The notes under the pieces are model-generated. The model worked only from the letters and a program-made list of their open reading frames with translations. It searched no databases and was not told the DNA's origin. DNA of 50,697 nucleotides from Hyella patelloides LEGE 07179 (GTDB taxonomy: Bacteria; Cyanobacteriota; Cyanobacteriia; Cyanobacteriales; Xenococcaceae), in NCBI RefSeq assembly GCF_900659865.1, contig NZ_LR213784.1, positions 1-50,697 on the forward strand, given 5' to 3'. The position numbers and the translations under genes were made by a program. How positions within the stretch are numbered: the first letter of the stretch is position 1; each line of letters starts with the position of its first letter. Positions 15,862 to 24,355 of the stretch are shown piece after piece.

Positions 15862-17835
15862 ATGTTATCTACTCTACCTTTATTATCCCTAATATTGTTA
15901 AGTATAATTTTTGGGCAGAGAGAGCGGTGTTGGCGAAAAGCAATCGTGTCTGCTTTTGTTGTTGTTGGTGTTTTTATAGTTACAACTACTGAAATACTAA
16001 GTTTAGTTTCTTTGTTTAACTTTGTGGCGATATTATTAGCTTGGAGCTTATTTAATCTTGGCTTATTAGTCACTATTGTGCGCCAAAAATATCATCGAGA
16101 AACAATAGCTGACTTGACTAAAGCAATTTATTTGTTACCGCAGCAGCTTTCTTGGTTTTTAGCCTCACTATTATTAGGAATAATTATTGTCATTGCTCTT
16201 ATTGGGGTAATTGCTGTAGTCGCCCCTCCTAACACTTGGGATTCAATGACTTATCACATGAGTCGAGTAATGCATTGGATACAAAATGGAAGTGTGGCTC
16301 ATTATCCCACCTATAATTTACCTCAACTATTTCATCCACCTTTTGCTGAATTTAGTATTACTCACTTGCAGATTTTAAGTAAAAGCGATCGCTTTGCTAA
16401 TTTAATTCAGTGGTTTAGTGCGATTGGCAGTGCGATTGGAGTTTCTTTAATAGCAAAAGAGTTAAATGCTGACCAAAGAGGGCAGGTTTTTACTGTTGTA
16501 TTTGCTGCTACTATTCCTATGGGAATTTTGCAAGCTTCTAGTACCCAAAATGATTATGTAGTTACATTTTGGCTAGTTTGTTTGGCTTATTATGTATTGC
16601 TATCTTTTAAAACTCAAGAAAAACGCTATATTTTTTGGTTTATTGGTGCTAGTCTGGGTCTGGGTATTTTAACTAAATCATCAGCATATTTATATGGTTT
16701 TCCTTTCATGGTGTGGTTTAGTTTGATACAGCTTTGGCGTTATCGTTGGCGATGGCACGCCTGGCAAACAATTGGTTTTACTACAGCCATTGCGATTATC
16801 TTGAATGTAGGTCATTATTGGCGTAATTTCGAGTTATTTAATTCTTTTTTAGGAACGCCAAAAAACTTTGCAGTTGCATATAAAATTGAAGTAATTAGTT
16901 TCCCGACTTTTCTATCTAATGTCATCCGCAATATGGGATTACATTTGGATATTATCCGTACTTTAAGATTAGAACAATTTATTACTCCCATTACAGGAAT
17001 TGCCAATAAACTCATTTTATTGTTCCACGATCTCATCGGGGTAGATATGTTCGATCCTCGTACTACAGCGCAATCTTATAGTGGAATACCAGGAATTTCT
17101 TTTGATGAAAATGTAGCTGGAAATCCCTTGCACTTATTTATAATTTTCTCGGTAATTTTTTACTTTTTGCTGAGAAAAAAACTGAGGAGAGATCGCCATT
17201 TACTAACTTATCAATTAGTAACTATTGCTTGTTTTTTTATGCTCTGTCTCATGTTGAAAATTCAAGCATATCAAAGTCGTCATCATTTAGCGATATTTAT
17301 ATTTTTTGCTCCTGTAGTGGGAATTATTTTAAGCCATATTCCCTTACAAAAACTGGCAAATACAATCGCCATATTATTAATTGTTACTTCTTTACCTTGG
17401 GTATTACAAAATAAATTTCGCCCTATTGCTGCTGAAGCCAATATTTTTAATCTCAGTCGCATCGAACAATATTTTATCAATCGCCCTCAACTACAAAAAC
17501 CTTACGTCCAAGCTGCTCAAACCATCTTGACTACTGAATGCAAAAATATTGGCTTGTCTTTGGGAGAAGGAACTTCAGTTGGGAATGAATATTGGGAATA
17601 TCCTTTTTGGGTATTACTTAAGAAAAGTCAACCACAAATACACATCGAAAACGTCAATGCTCAAAATATATCTTTGTCTAAAGCCGAAAAATATCCTCAC
17701 AATAACTTCGCCCCTTGTGCAATTATTGCCGTTCGTAACCTCAAAGTTCCACAAATTGAGTCAATGATATTTAAAAATCGTTTATTTACAACAACAATGT
17801 CTTCACCTCCAGTGAAAGTTTTAATACCAAAGTAG
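15862..17835 (+). CDS. Polytopic GT-C/PMT-type glycosyltransferase-like membrane protein
   Basis: This 657-residue protein has about ten to twelve membrane helices followed by a ~150-residue soluble C-terminal domain. After the second helix pair the first external loop has PPNTWDSMTYHMSRVMHWI, which places an acidic residue where GT-C enzymes use one to bind lipid-linked sugar donors; HPPFAEF and a second aspartate-containing loop follow. A GtrB-like GT2 gene lies 240 bases downstream, the usual pairing in which GT2 makes polyprenyl-phosphate-sugar and a GT-C protein uses it. Exact substrate unknown. Confidence 0.75.
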   Translation: MLSTLPLLSLILLSIIFGQRERCWRKAIVSAFVVVGVFIVTTTEILSLVSLFNFVAILLAWSLFNLGLLVTIVRQKYHRETIADLTKAIYLLPQQLSWFLASLLLGIIIVIALIGVIAVVAPPNTWDSMTYHMSRVMHWIQNGSVAHYPTYNLPQLFHPPFAEFSITHLQILSKSDRFANLIQWFSAIGSAIGVSLIAKELNADQRGQVFTVVFAATIPMGILQASSTQNDYVVTFWLVCLAYYVLLSFKTQEKRYIFWFIGASLGLGILTKSSAYLYGFPFMVWFSLIQLWRYRWRWHAWQTIGFTTAIAIILNVGHYWRNFELFNSFLGTPKNFAVAYKIEVISFPTFLSNVIRNMGLHLDIIRTLRLEQFITPITGIANKLILLFHDLIGVDMFDPRTTAQSYSGIPGISFDENVAGNPLHLFIIFSVIFYFLLRKKLRRDRHLLTYQLVTIACFFMLCLMLKIQAYQSRHHLAIFIFFAPVVGIILSHIPLQKLANTIAILLIVTSLPWVLQNKFRPIAAEANIFNLSRIEQYFINRPQLQKPYVQAAQTILTTECKNIGLSLGEGTSVGNEYWEYPFWVLLKKSQPQIHIENVNAQNISLSKAEKYPHNNFAPCAIIAVRNLKVPQIESMIFKNRLFTTTMSSPPVKVLIPK

Positions 17836-18075
17836 AATCATCCCGATTTAATTGTTAGATAATAAGGAGCGATTTTTAGATTTATTGGATTCGCTTGGCA
17901 ACTATTTAAGCCCTATACTTTGGAGGTTATAATATCATTTTAATCACAACATTTGAAGTCACTTTTAGTATGATTTAGGCAAAATTTTTTTTCAACAAAC
18001 CTTGCTCTCCAAAATTGATTGACTTCAGTTAAATAGTGAAATGACGTAATAATTCTGAATTGTTAATGACTATTT

Positions 18076-19035
18076 ATGACTTCTAAGCTAAATACAATTG
18101 AACTCTCAGTAGTTATTCCTCTTTACAATGAGGAAGAAAACATTGACTACTTGTTTGAAAGACTGATTACGGTTCTAGATAGACTTCAAACCACTTATGA
18201 AATTATCTGTATCAATGATGGTAGTAAAGATAAAACTTTAAAATATTTAATCGATTATCACCAAAAAAATTCTACCATCAAAGTTATTAATCTTTCTCGT
18301 AATTTTGGTAAAGAAATAGCTCTCTCTGCGGGAATTGATTATACAATGGGAGCAGCAATTATTCCCATAGATGCTGATTTACAAGACCCTCCAGAATTAA
18401 TTGGCGAATTAGTTGAGAAATGGCGAGAAGGTTACGATGTAGTTTATGCTACAAGGCGATCGCGTAAAGGGGAAACTTGGTTAAAGAGATTAACTGCAAA
18501 GGCTTTTTATCAAACCATTGGTAAAATGAGTTGCGTCCCCATCCCTTCTAATACTGGTGATTTTCGTTTATTAGATCGGCGAGTAGTTGAAGCTATTAAA
18601 AAACTACCCGAACGAACTCGTTTTATGAAGGGATTGTTTGCTTGGGTGGGATACAAACAAACATCAGTAATGTTCGATCGCGAACCGCGTTTTCAAGGGA
18701 ATACTACCTGGAACTATTGGAAATTGTGGAATTTTGCTTTAGATGGAATTATTTCCTTTAGTTTTTTACCTCTCAAGGTTTGGAGCTATATTGGTGTATC
18801 TATTTCTTTTGCATCTCTTTTGTATGCTTCTTTTCTAATTATTCGTACCCTAATTTTTGGAATTGATGTTCCTGGTTATGCTTCTTTGATGGTAGCAATT
18901 TTATTTTTAGGGGGTATCCAGTTAATTACTTTAGGGATTATTGGTGAATATTTGGGTCGTGTCTACGAAGAAGTTAAAAGAAGACCTCTTTACTTTGTAC
19001 GCGAACAATATGGTTTTGATATCGATAAAGTATAA
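18076..19035 (+). CDS. Family 2 glycosyltransferase, GtrB/DPM1 type
   Basis: This 319-residue enzyme probably transfers glucose or a similar sugar from a nucleotide donor to polyprenyl phosphate at the cytoplasmic face. The GT-A domain shows VVIPLYNEEENI, ICINDGSKD and the metal site DADLQDPPE (D99, D101), then SNTGDFRLLDR and an acceptor loop ERTRFMKG. Two hydrophobic helices near the C-terminus (about 238-262 and 270-295) anchor it, as in GtrB and Synechocystis homologues. The nearby GT-C and GalU-type genes fit a lipid-linked sugar route. Confidence 0.92.
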   Translation: MTSKLNTIELSVVIPLYNEEENIDYLFERLITVLDRLQTTYEIICINDGSKDKTLKYLIDYHQKNSTIKVINLSRNFGKEIALSAGIDYTMGAAIIPIDADLQDPPELIGELVEKWREGYDVVYATRRSRKGETWLKRLTAKAFYQTIGKMSCVPIPSNTGDFRLLDRRVVEAIKKLPERTRFMKGLFAWVGYKQTSVMFDREPRFQGNTTWNYWKLWNFALDGIISFSFLPLKVWSYIGVSISFASLLYASFLIIRTLIFGIDVPGYASLMVAILFLGGIQLITLGIIGEYLGRVYEEVKRRPLYFVREQYGFDIDKV

Positions 19036-19145
19036 TTTGTCAATTAATCAAAAAAATCAGCTATATAGAAAATGCCATATCATATCCTATTTAATAAATC
19101 CAAAATAATCCATATTAAATTTCTTTATTTATTTGGAGTAATATT

Positions 19146-19826
19146 TTGTCAAAGCTAAAAGGTAGCGTTCTTGTACTAACAATTATTTGCATTCTAGCCA
19201 CGGGATTGGGAATGTTTCTTCTGGGCGGAATTGACAGAGAACAATTGCAAATGTGGTTAGAAAACATGGGAATTTGGGCACCCATTATCTATATACTGCT
19301 ATATACCATTGGAACATTGTTAATATTACCCTCAACCCCTCTGAATCTAACTGGAGGGGCAATTTTTGGTATTTGGTGGGGTACATTCTGGACAACAGCA
19401 GCAGCATTAATCGCTGCTATAGTTGCTTTCGCTTTTACCCGTACGGTAGGAAGAGAGCTAATCTCTAAAAAATTTGCAGGGCGTTGGGAAGCGATTGATG
19501 CAGAAATCCGTTTAGGTGGTTTGTTCTATATGTTTGCTATTCGCTTGTTACCGATTATTCCCTATGGTTTAGTTAACTTTGCTGCGGGTTTAACATCAAT
19601 CAAATTGAAAGATTATTTTCTTGGTACTCTGATGGGTACACTACCAGGAGTTCTACCTTTTGTAATGATGGGTGCGGGAATTAACGAACTATCTCAGGGA
19701 AATATATTACCTTTAATGTGTGCTTTTGCTTTAACAGGAATGTTAGTAGGTGGTGCTACTTGGTATCGTCGTCGCCGTCAAAATCCTCAAGATGCTTTGG
19801 AAAAAGTCGAACGAGAAGAAAATTAA
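19146..19826 (+). CDS. TVP38/TMEM64 (VTT-domain) membrane protein
   Basis: This is a 226-residue protein with five to six hydrophobic segments. The VTT core is recognisable: LPSTPLNLTGGAIFGIWWGT, then a helix with AFAFTRTVGRE, and FAIRLLPIIPYGLVNFAAGL, the conserved R-x-P/P-N block of DedA-related proteins. These are thought to move lipids (scramblase-like) in the membrane. Start is TTG (19146) behind GGAGTAA, a good ribosome site at the right distance; no ATG offers an alternative without losing the first helix. The C-terminus is basic then acidic. Confidence 0.88.
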   Translation: MSKLKGSVLVLTIICILATGLGMFLLGGIDREQLQMWLENMGIWAPIIYILLYTIGTLLILPSTPLNLTGGAIFGIWWGTFWTTAAALIAAIVAFAFTRTVGRELISKKFAGRWEAIDAEIRLGGLFYMFAIRLLPIIPYGLVNFAAGLTSIKLKDYFLGTLMGTLPGVLPFVMMGAGINELSQGNILPLMCAFALTGMLVGGATWYRRRRQNPQDALEKVEREEN

Positions 19827-19971
19827 GTAGCATTATTTACAATAATATTCGATCGCTATTTGATTCCTAATTCTCCCGCTCAATTAACTGCTCCCAAACT
19901 ACACCGTTTACTAATTCATTTCGTTGGTGAATGCGAGACGTTCATATCAAAATAATAGGCAAATATTAATA

Positions 19972-20871
19972 ATGACAGATTTAACTACTTCTTCTCCATC
20001 CAAGGTAAAAAAAGCCCTAATTCCTGCTGCTGGTTTTGGTACAAGAATGTTTCCTGCAACTAAGGTAGTTAAAAAAGAACTGTTACCCATTATCGATCGC
20101 GATGGTCGAGCCAAACCAATTATTTTAAAAATCGTCGAAGAAGCTGTTTCTGCTGGCATAGAAGAAATAGGGATTGTGGTGCAAAAAGATGATGTCGAAG
20201 TTTTTCAAGCGTTTTTCCAAGCTCCCCCCAAAGCCGAACTCCTTGCTAAACTATCCTCTGAAAATCAAGAATATAGCCAATATTTGCAGGAATTAGGTCA
20301 AAGAATCACTTTTTTAGTTCAAGAGCAACAAGAGGGTTTTGGTCATGCGGTTTTTTGCGCTAAAACTTGGGTAAATAACGAACCCTTTTTACTACTTTTA
20401 GGAGATCATGTTTATCATAGTAAAGAAAAACTATCCTGTACGGGACAGGTATTAGCAGCCTTTGAACAAACTAATAGCAGTGTAATCGGCTTGACTATAA
20501 TGTCTGGAGACATTATTCATAAAGCAGGATGCATTACAGGGGTTTGGCAACAACCTAATTCAATCTTAGAGGTTACTAAACTGTACGAAAAACCCGATTT
20601 AGAATACGCTAAAGCTAATCTCCATGTTCTGGGAATGCCCGAATCAGACTTTCTAGGAATCTTTGGAATGTATGCCCTTAAACCAGAAATTTTTGCTCAT
20701 TTAGCAGACGAAATTGACAATAATCTGCGCTACAAAGGAGAGTTTCAGCTAACTACTTGTTTAGATCGTTTACGAGAAGCCCAAGGAATTATGGGTTATT
20801 TAGTAAAGGGACAATATTTTGATGTGGGAATGCCCCAATTTTATCGTCAGACTATGTATGATTTTTCTTGA
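19972..20871 (+). CDS. galU: UTP-glucose-1-phosphate uridylyltransferase-like pyrophosphorylase (GalU type)
   Basis: This 299-residue nucleotidyltransferase makes UDP-glucose from UTP and glucose-1-phosphate. The signature AAGFGTRMFPATKVVKKELLP (about 19-39), QKDDVE, VQEQQEGFGHAV and LLLLGDHVY (metal aspartate) follow the GalU order. The C-terminal GEFQLTTCLD and KGQYFDVGMP are also present. The ATG at 19972 is preferred to an in-frame ATG at 19924 because the family starts just before KKALIPAAG. It probably supplies donor to the glycosyltransferases upstream. The symbol follows the family; substrate specificity is not proven. Confidence 0.88.
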   Translation: MTDLTTSSPSKVKKALIPAAGFGTRMFPATKVVKKELLPIIDRDGRAKPIILKIVEEAVSAGIEEIGIVVQKDDVEVFQAFFQAPPKAELLAKLSSENQEYSQYLQELGQRITFLVQEQQEGFGHAVFCAKTWVNNEPFLLLLGDHVYHSKEKLSCTGQVLAAFEQTNSSVIGLTIMSGDIIHKAGCITGVWQQPNSILEVTKLYEKPDLEYAKANLHVLGMPESDFLGIFGMYALKPEIFAHLADEIDNNLRYKGEFQLTTCLDRLREAQGIMGYLVKGQYFDVGMPQFYRQTMYDFS

Positions 20872-20930
20872 GTGTTTTGGAAATAGGCGATCGCTCTTAT
20901 CTTAGTGCCATCCGATTTAACCAGCTAACA

Positions 20931-20953
20931 GCTATAAGCTTAAAGCTTATAGC
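20931..20953. repeat. Perfect 23-base palindrome
   Basis: GCTATAAGCTT (20931-20941) and AAGCTTATAGC (20943-20953) are exact inverted repeats around one A. It can form a cruciform or hairpin after the galU gene, but no T-run follows. The same GCTATAA word is tandemly repeated at 50196-50226, so it may be a dispersed element. Confidence 0.6.
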
Positions 20954-21012
20954 CAGGTTCAACACTCGCGCGACGGCGAAGCCGAGTCCTTTAGGGCGTT
21001 GCTTTGCCTCAG

Positions 21013-21423
21013 TTACCTCGGCAGGGGGGTATAGTTTTCATTGGCTCTTGTAGAAATTAGCCAGGCAAAGCCAATTAATAATCCATAGCCACCAAATAAA
21101 AAAGCTCCATATCGCCCTGCTGTTTCAGGCTGCATATTACTCATAATCTGAGAAAAGCTTGAGAGAATCGGAATCTCACCTAGCATTCCAGGTAAAGCAA
21201 GACAAATCGCACCCTGTAACCAATCTTTTGCTTCAATATGTTGCCATTTCATAAGTCCTAAAGATACAGCCGAAAATACAATCCCTGTAGCAATTACGTT
21301 GAGCCAATACGCAAAAGAAGAACCTTCAAAGAAGTACGAGCCAACTAGACGATAAACTATCGTTGCGATCGCCCAAATGAATACTCCAAGTAAAAAAAAG
21401 CTAATTTGGTTTTTTGTGTTCAT
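21013..21423 (-). CDS. Four-TM membrane protein (possibly DUF5367)
   Basis: This 136-residue protein has four hydrophobic helices (about 6-28, 40-58, 70-85 and 104-124). Small residues and an R in VYRLVGSYFF of the first helix resemble DUF5367 proteins; that name is tentative. It is divergent from a TetR-family gene 84 bases away, and that gap contains two copies of a 20-base operator-like repeat. It is therefore probably the regulator's target, perhaps an efflux or membrane-stress function. Substrate unknown. Confidence 0.75.
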   Translation of the reverse strand: MNTKNQISFFLLGVFIWAIATIVYRLVGSYFFEGSSFAYWLNVIATGIVFSAVSLGLMKWQHIEAKDWLQGAICLALPGMLGEIPILSSFSQIMSNMQPETAGRYGAFLFGGYGLLIGFAWLISTRANENYTPLPR

Positions 21424-21450
21424 GATAATTTATCTCTCAAATAATGTTAC

Positions 21451-21497
21451 TGTAATGGTTATTACGTTAATTATTAATGTAATAGCTGTTACGTTAA
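21451..21497. promoter_or_regulatory. Double operator between TetR gene and membrane-protein gene
   Basis: Two direct copies of TGTAATRGYTRTTACGTTAA lie at 21451-21470 and 21478-21497, differing at three of 20 positions. Each copy has an inner palindrome (GTAA...TTAC). The start-to-start distance is 27 bases. Both lie within 27 bases of one start codon or the other, where a bound repressor would block both genes. This is the expected layout for an autoregulated TetR protein. Confidence 0.75.
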
Positions 21498-21507
21498 ATG
21501 TCAACCC

Positions 21508-22071
21508 ATGAATCGACCCATTGAGCCTAAGAAGAAACAAGAGCTTTTAGAAAAATGTCTAGCAATTGCAGTTGAAGCAGGATCGCTAAACTTTAGTCTT
21601 AATGCGATCGCCCAAAAAAGCGGAACTAGCGGACGAATGCTCGTCTATCACTTTGGCTCGAAACACGAATTAGAACGGCAAATAGTTAGTCTTTTAGAGA
21701 CTCGCTTACGAGAAAAATTATGGTCATTTCAAGGCTTGTCACCAGATAAAGTAGATTGTCCAACAAAACTCTTACTTGAAATTTGGAAACATTTAACTTT
21801 GCCAGAGATGCATGGCTTACTGAAACTAACAATGGAGCTAAACCAACGTGCTATGCAAGGTGACTCAGAAATACAATTGCTTTTAGAGCGTGAGAGCCAA
21901 AAATGGGTAAATTTTCTCTTCGATCTTACAAATGATAAGACTACTGCTCTATCTTTACTTCATTTATTTCAAGGCGCGATTTTAGACTTTTTAACCACAG
22001 GAAATGCACAACGCGGACAACAAACCATTGAGGCTTTTGCCGAAACTCTCAAGCAAAATAAAGCGATCTAA
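21508..22071 (+). CDS. TetR/AcrR-family transcription regulator
   Basis: This 187-residue protein has the N-terminal TetR helix-turn-helix (about 12-58): LEKCLAIAVEAG, then LNAIAQKSGTSGRMLVYHFG and SKHELERQIV. The C-terminal ~120 residues are all-helical and bind an unknown ligand. It is divergent from the four-TM gene and has two operator-like repeats in its own promoter, so negative autoregulation and control of the membrane protein are likely. Confidence 0.9.
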   Translation: MNRPIEPKKKQELLEKCLAIAVEAGSLNFSLNAIAQKSGTSGRMLVYHFGSKHELERQIVSLLETRLREKLWSFQGLSPDKVDCPTKLLLEIWKHLTLPEMHGLLKLTMELNQRAMQGDSEIQLLLERESQKWVNFLFDLTNDKTTALSLLHLFQGAILDFLTTGNAQRGQQTIEAFAETLKQNKAI

Positions 22072-22429
22072 CTTAAGCTGGATTAGACATTCGCCTTGCC
22101 TGTGAATTAAATAAATAAGGTTGGCTTGGAATCAACTTTTGATGTGTTATATATTACCTTTTATCCTTGATTAGATACACTTAAATCGACTCGCTCGGAT
22201 TCTAATTGTTTAAACTTTCGTTCTTGCTCGAATTCTTGACTACTACAATAATTCCTATCTCTAAATATTTAGGACTTCAGATTTACCAGTGCCAAATATA
22301 GCAATACGATAAAGGGATAGGACGCGAAAATATTGTAGTTTAATGAAATGTCCTAATCTTTATTTGTACGGCTATATATTCAAACTGCTCGAAAATCGCT
22401 TGTTTCTGTTCTTTCATTGGATATATGAA
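22072..22429. other. Intergenic region with an interrupted repeat
   Basis: No gene was found. The main content is copy A of a direct repeat whose other copy is at 24269-24330; it is split by about 75 bases of unrelated sequence (see the separate entry). Confidence 0.5.
22250..22389. repeat. Direct repeat copy A, split by a small insertion
   Basis: Positions 22250-22300 match 24269-24319 at 46 of 51 bases. The match then stops and resumes at 22376-22389 (ATATTCAAACTGCT), which continues copy B without a gap. The intervening ~75 bases begin ATATAGC and end GCTATAT, an inverted 7-mer, and include AGGAC...GTCCT, as expected for a tiny inserted palindromic element. Confidence 0.65.
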
Positions 22430-22810
22430 CTAGAAATAACTCACATATCCTAAGTAGATGCCAATGATGATGAATCCGACGCTCGACAATCTGATTGCCC
22501 TTTGACCAGTCTTGGGCGATTTGAGCGTCAATTCAGGTATGACAATCAATGCAGCACCTTTCAACATCGCGCTAAAGCCGATAAGTGTTATGATTACTTC
22601 CGCAAGACTTCCCCAGAGGAAATGTTGAATCAGGATAGACAGACCGACCAGAAAATGTACAGCCCCAGAAAGATTGAGAGTCACTGGATCCGTACTCGCG
22701 TTTTCCTGCACCATCTTCTCGTAAAAGTCAGTCGAAATCAGGAAACCCAGCCCAGTGACCAAAAAATATGCTGAGGCAAGTTTAGCAAAGAATAGGGTTG
22801 TCTCTTTCAT
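22430..22810 (-). CDS. Four-TM small membrane protein
   Basis: This 126-residue protein has hydrophobic helices at about 7-27, 46-66, 70-90 and 105-124. A short motif NLSGAVHFLVGLSILIQH lies in the second helix. It resembles small DoxX/DUF4345-type membrane proteins in layout, but no diagnostic residue allows naming. It lies 63 bases downstream of the glycosyltransferase gene on the same strand, so the two are probably co-transcribed. Its DNA looks more GC-rich than the surroundings. Confidence 0.7.
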   Translation of the reverse strand: MKETTLFFAKLASAYFLVTGLGFLISTDFYEKMVQENASTDPVTLNLSGAVHFLVGLSILIQHFLWGSLAEVIITLIGFSAMLKGAALIVIPELTLKSPKTGQRAIRLSSVGFIIIGIYLGYVSYF

Positions 22811-22873
22811 AAAGCTCTTCCAACGCTAATTGCTTTTTCGTTTAGCTGGACTTTTTTGACTTTTTTTCCTGTA

Positions 22874-24187
22874 TTAAGTCTCTGATAACTTTTGAGCGCG
22901 TTGCTCTGGGATACTTTCTATAATAGCGATCGCATTGGCAATTCCTTCTTCTTGGCGTATTTTTTCCCCCAAAGTTGCTGCGTTTTGTCGAATTACTCGA
23001 TCTGTTGTTACTTCTCGTGTTACTTCTCGAATAGCTTCAGCCAGTTTCTTAGCTGTCAATTTCTTTTGTGGAATAGGTTTACTACCTACACCCAGAGCAT
23101 AAACCCGTTCGCCCCAATAATGCTGGTCAACCAGAAAAGGACATACGATTGTAGGTCTGCCTGCCCGTAACCCTGCTGCTGTTGTTCCCGCGCCACCATG
23201 ATGTACTACAGCCGATACGCGAGGAAATAGCCAACTATGGGGAATCTTATCGATCTTGAAAATGGTTTCCGTTAGATTGCGGAGATCCAACCCACCCCAA
23301 CCAGTAGCAATGATTCCGCGTACCTTGGCTTTCTGTAGCGCATCAATAACAATATTCGCCATTCGTTGCGGATTACGCCCTGCCATGCTACCAAATCCAA
23401 CATAAACGGGCTTTTCCCCTGCTTCAAGAAAATCCATCAATTCAACTGGAGCTTGCCAATCATTTTCTCGATCTAAAAACCAATAACCAGTGACATGGGC
23501 TGTATTGAGCCAATCCCTTGGGCGTGGTGAGACAAGTTCACTATAGCCATGCAGAATTGGAATTAATTTTCCATTTGCCATTTGGATCGGACTGGTCGAT
23601 TTAGGTAGTTTAATAATTCCTAGTAGCTCCTGGCGGAATTCGTTTATTACGTCATCGTAAGTATGGTAGCCCTTATGCAAAAGTGTATAAGAAATTTTGT
23701 TGTACCAGCGTCCTAGTTTCAAATTGGGAAACCCAATGGCGACAGATTCAGCAGTTGGAACGATCATAGGTATCGGAATAGCCATTATTGCGGGAATGCC
23801 TAGTTTTTCGGCAATATGCGAACCAGCCATTGCTTTGGGGTGGAAAATTATGATATCAGGATTTGCTGCTTGGGCTGCATTCCAAGCATCTTTGAACATT
23901 TCTCGATTGAGTGCTTTGGCTTCTTTTAGTAATGTCAGCATCGTTTTAATCGAGCCCAAGAGATTGCCCCCGCTTTCGATCGCTTCTCTACCTACTTCTG
24001 AATCAAAGAGTTTCATCAAACCATCGTTCATATACCCATAATTCAAACCATGTTTAGTGATGAATGATTCAAAATTGGAACAGGTACAGATCGTTACTGA
24101 ATGTCCCGCTCCCTTTAAGCCTTTACCCAATGCCACATAAGGTTGGACATCCCCCCGTGAACCTACTGTGATTATAAATATATTCAT
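22874..24187 (-). CDS. GT1 glycosyltransferase, sterol 3-beta-glucosyltransferase-like (MGT/UGT)
   Basis: This is a 437-residue GT-B enzyme. The N-terminal acceptor domain starts IITVGSRGDVQPYVALGKGL, the hallmark of sterol-glucosyltransferase and macrolide GT relatives. The C-terminal nucleotide-sugar site is PHSWLFPRVSAVVHHGGAGT, then GLRAGRPTIVCPFLVDQHYW. A UDP-sugar is likely; the acceptor may be a sterol, hopanoid, carotenoid or other lipid. It forms a - strand unit with the downstream four-TM protein. The pair is bracketed by a direct repeat (22250 and 24269), which could mark past transfer or duplication. Confidence 0.88.
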   Translation of the reverse strand: MNIFIITVGSRGDVQPYVALGKGLKGAGHSVTICTCSNFESFITKHGLNYGYMNDGLMKLFDSEVGREAIESGGNLLGSIKTMLTLLKEAKALNREMFKDAWNAAQAANPDIIIFHPKAMAGSHIAEKLGIPAIMAIPIPMIVPTAESVAIGFPNLKLGRWYNKISYTLLHKGYHTYDDVINEFRQELLGIIKLPKSTSPIQMANGKLIPILHGYSELVSPRPRDWLNTAHVTGYWFLDRENDWQAPVELMDFLEAGEKPVYVGFGSMAGRNPQRMANIVIDALQKAKVRGIIATGWGGLDLRNLTETIFKIDKIPHSWLFPRVSAVVHHGGAGTTAAGLRAGRPTIVCPFLVDQHYWGERVYALGVGSKPIPQKKLTAKKLAEAIREVTREVTTDRVIRQNAATLGEKIRQEEGIANAIAIIESIPEQRAQKLSET

Positions 24188-24268
24188 ACTAAGTCTTAAA
24201 CGAACCTTTTAATTTCTTACCTTATCAAAAAGCCAGGCTAATTCCTGTAACTAGATTGTGTTCTTTCT

Positions 24269-24330
24269 AATTCCTATTTCTAAATATTTAGAACTTCATA
24301 TTTACCACTGCCAAACATATTCAAACTGCT
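24269..24330. repeat. Direct repeat copy B, uninterrupted
   Basis: These 62 bases carry the continuous form of the repeat also found, split, at 22250-22389. It lies upstream of the glycosyltransferase gene while copy A lies downstream of its operon partner, and both are in the same orientation. Confidence 0.65.
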
Positions 24331-24355
24331 AGACAATATGAGCGGAGTATTTTCT

